Source: Cryoendolithus antarcticus
Lineage: Eukaryota; Ascomycota; Dothideomycetes; Cladosporiales; Cladosporiaceae
Assembly: GCA_002077065.1 (NCBI GenBank)
Contig: NAJO01000024.1
Span: forward strand, 698,238-762,237
Direction of reading: 5' to 3'
Length of the DNA stretch: 64,000 nt
The translations under genes were made by a program, and so were the position numbers. How positions within the stretch are numbered: position 1 is the first letter of the stretch; the number at the start of each line of letters is the position of its first letter. Positions 63,356 through 64,000 of this stretch are shown here, piece after piece. A model generated the notes under the pieces. The model made no database searches. It had not been told where the DNA came from and was given only the letters and a program-made list of their open reading frames with translations.

Positions 63356-64000
63356 ATGGAGGCTGCCCTTGAAGAACTAGCATCTTCAGGTGGTGGCAAT
63401 ATTGCTGCTACAGCCAGGAAGCATGGCGTGCACAGGAGCACCCTTAGCAAGCGGTTCAATGGAAAAACTAGCTCGCTGGCTGAGGGCATTGAATCAAACA
63501 GATTTCTCAACAACGAGCAAGAAGAGACGCTTATCAAATGGATAGCAGGGCAATGTCACCTGTGTCTTCCACCAACAACAGCTCTTGTCAATAGCATGGC
63601 AGCACAGCTCGCAGGACGGCAGCCTTCAGCTCGCTGGACTTCAAGATTTGTTGCAAGATATAGACATATCCTTGACAGTCGATTTCTCAACACTCTTGAT
63701 CTCTCACGCCACAAGGCTGACTCAAGGGCTTCCTATAAGCATTACTTTGCTACTATCAAAGGCAAGATGGAGGAGTATGAGATCCAGGCCGAGAATATCT
63801 ACAATATGGACGAAAAGGGCTTTATGATAGGCCAGCTACAGAAGAGTCGAAGGATCTTCACAAAGTCGTCAGATGAGCACAAGAAGGTCATCATGGCAGG
63901 CCAGGATGGCTCACGAGAATGGATCAGCACCATTGTCACAATTTGCGCAGACGGGAGCGTTCTATCGCCAGCAGTGATCTATAAGGCTGCATCTGGTGAG
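63356..64000 (+). mobile_element. Fot1/pogo-type DDE transposase, 5' part, cut by window end
   Basis: From the ATG at 63356 the frame stays open for 215 codons to the window edge. The N-terminus is a helix-turn-helix (NIAATARKHGVHRSTLSKRF), then a CENP-B-type second HTH (SNRFLNNEQEETLIKWIAGQ; LAGRQPSARWTSRFVARY). The catalytic domain begins with the first Asp in YNMDEKGFMIG, the form typical of fungal Fot/pogo elements. The second and third acidic residues lie beyond the window. Third codon positions are more A/T-rich than in neighbouring genes, which fits a transposon. No stop codon or frameshift is seen, so it may be young and possibly active. I could not identify the terminal inverted repeat in 63145-63355. 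Confidence 0.88.

Noticed and set aside
1..64000. CRISPR arrays, bacterial operons or ribosome binding sites
   Set aside because: The window is eukaryotic nuclear DNA with spliceosomal introns; no regular spacer-repeat structure was seen.

Overview
This 64 kb window is nuclear DNA from a filamentous ascomycete. The evidence is dense protein-coding genes on both strands, spliceosomal introns of about 47-62 nt (one of 104 nt) with GT-AG ends and mostly CTAAC/CTGAC-type branch sites, C-rich third codon positions, and fungus-specific families (KNL1/Spc7, Get5, SUR7, Kha1, GH92 mannosidase, KMT6, Fot1/pogo transposase). Gene content and style suggest Pezizomycotina, probably Dothideomycetes; the class is an inference. 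All gene models come from reading the sequence alone. Exon joins were checked for phase.

Layout. 1-2.4 kb: no convincing gene, one weak ORF. 2.4-9 kb: mitochondrial tRNA-modification enzyme MTO1 (-), SUN-like ER protein SLP1 (+), SARAF-like protein (+). 9-11.5 kb: a small hypothetical ORF and gene-poor DNA with an 85-bp-period repeat. 11.5-16.1 kb: UDP-glucose dehydrogenase (-) divergent from a family-4 glycosyltransferase (+). 16.3-18.8 kb: GET5 (-) divergent from cyclophilin CWC27 (+). 20-25.9 kb: a Ral2-like BTB protein that seems to lack its N-terminal kelch region (+), convergent with the H3K27 methyltransferase KMT6 (-). 27.2-32.4 kb: ribosomal protein uS17/RPS11 (-) divergent from kinetochore protein SPC7 (+). 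32.5-37.3 kb: short-chain dehydrogenase (-), ZIP zinc transporter (+), TDP2-like phosphodiesterase (+). 37.4-43.6 kb: a large disordered tail-anchored protein (-), an RBR-type zinc-finger gene with an in-frame stop (-), and a frameshifted small gene (+).

44.7 kb holds the most unusual feature: a tRNA-Val(UAC) gene that folds into a canonical 73-nt tRNA only if two segments are removed. One is a 49-nt intron at the normal position (after base 37). The other is a 51-nt segment inside the D arm that carries perfect spliceosomal signals (GTAAGT, CTAAC, CAG).

45.4-55.3 kb: secreted Ser/Thr-rich protein (-), SUR7-family protein (+), patatin-like triacylglycerol lipase (-), Kha1-type K+/H+ antiporter (-). 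56.2-59.8 kb: a decayed copy of the 3' end of a GH92 mannosidase gene, a hypothetical membrane protein, and the intact GH92 gene (all -). 60.3-64 kb: a small HTH-like protein with a myristoylation-type N-terminus (+), mitochondrial tyrosyl-tRNA synthetase (-), and the open 5' part of a Fot1/pogo transposase running off the end (+).

Most neighbours are unrelated housekeeping genes. The one pair with a plausible shared pathway is UDP-glucose dehydrogenase plus the GT4 enzyme, which could make and use UDP-glucuronate.
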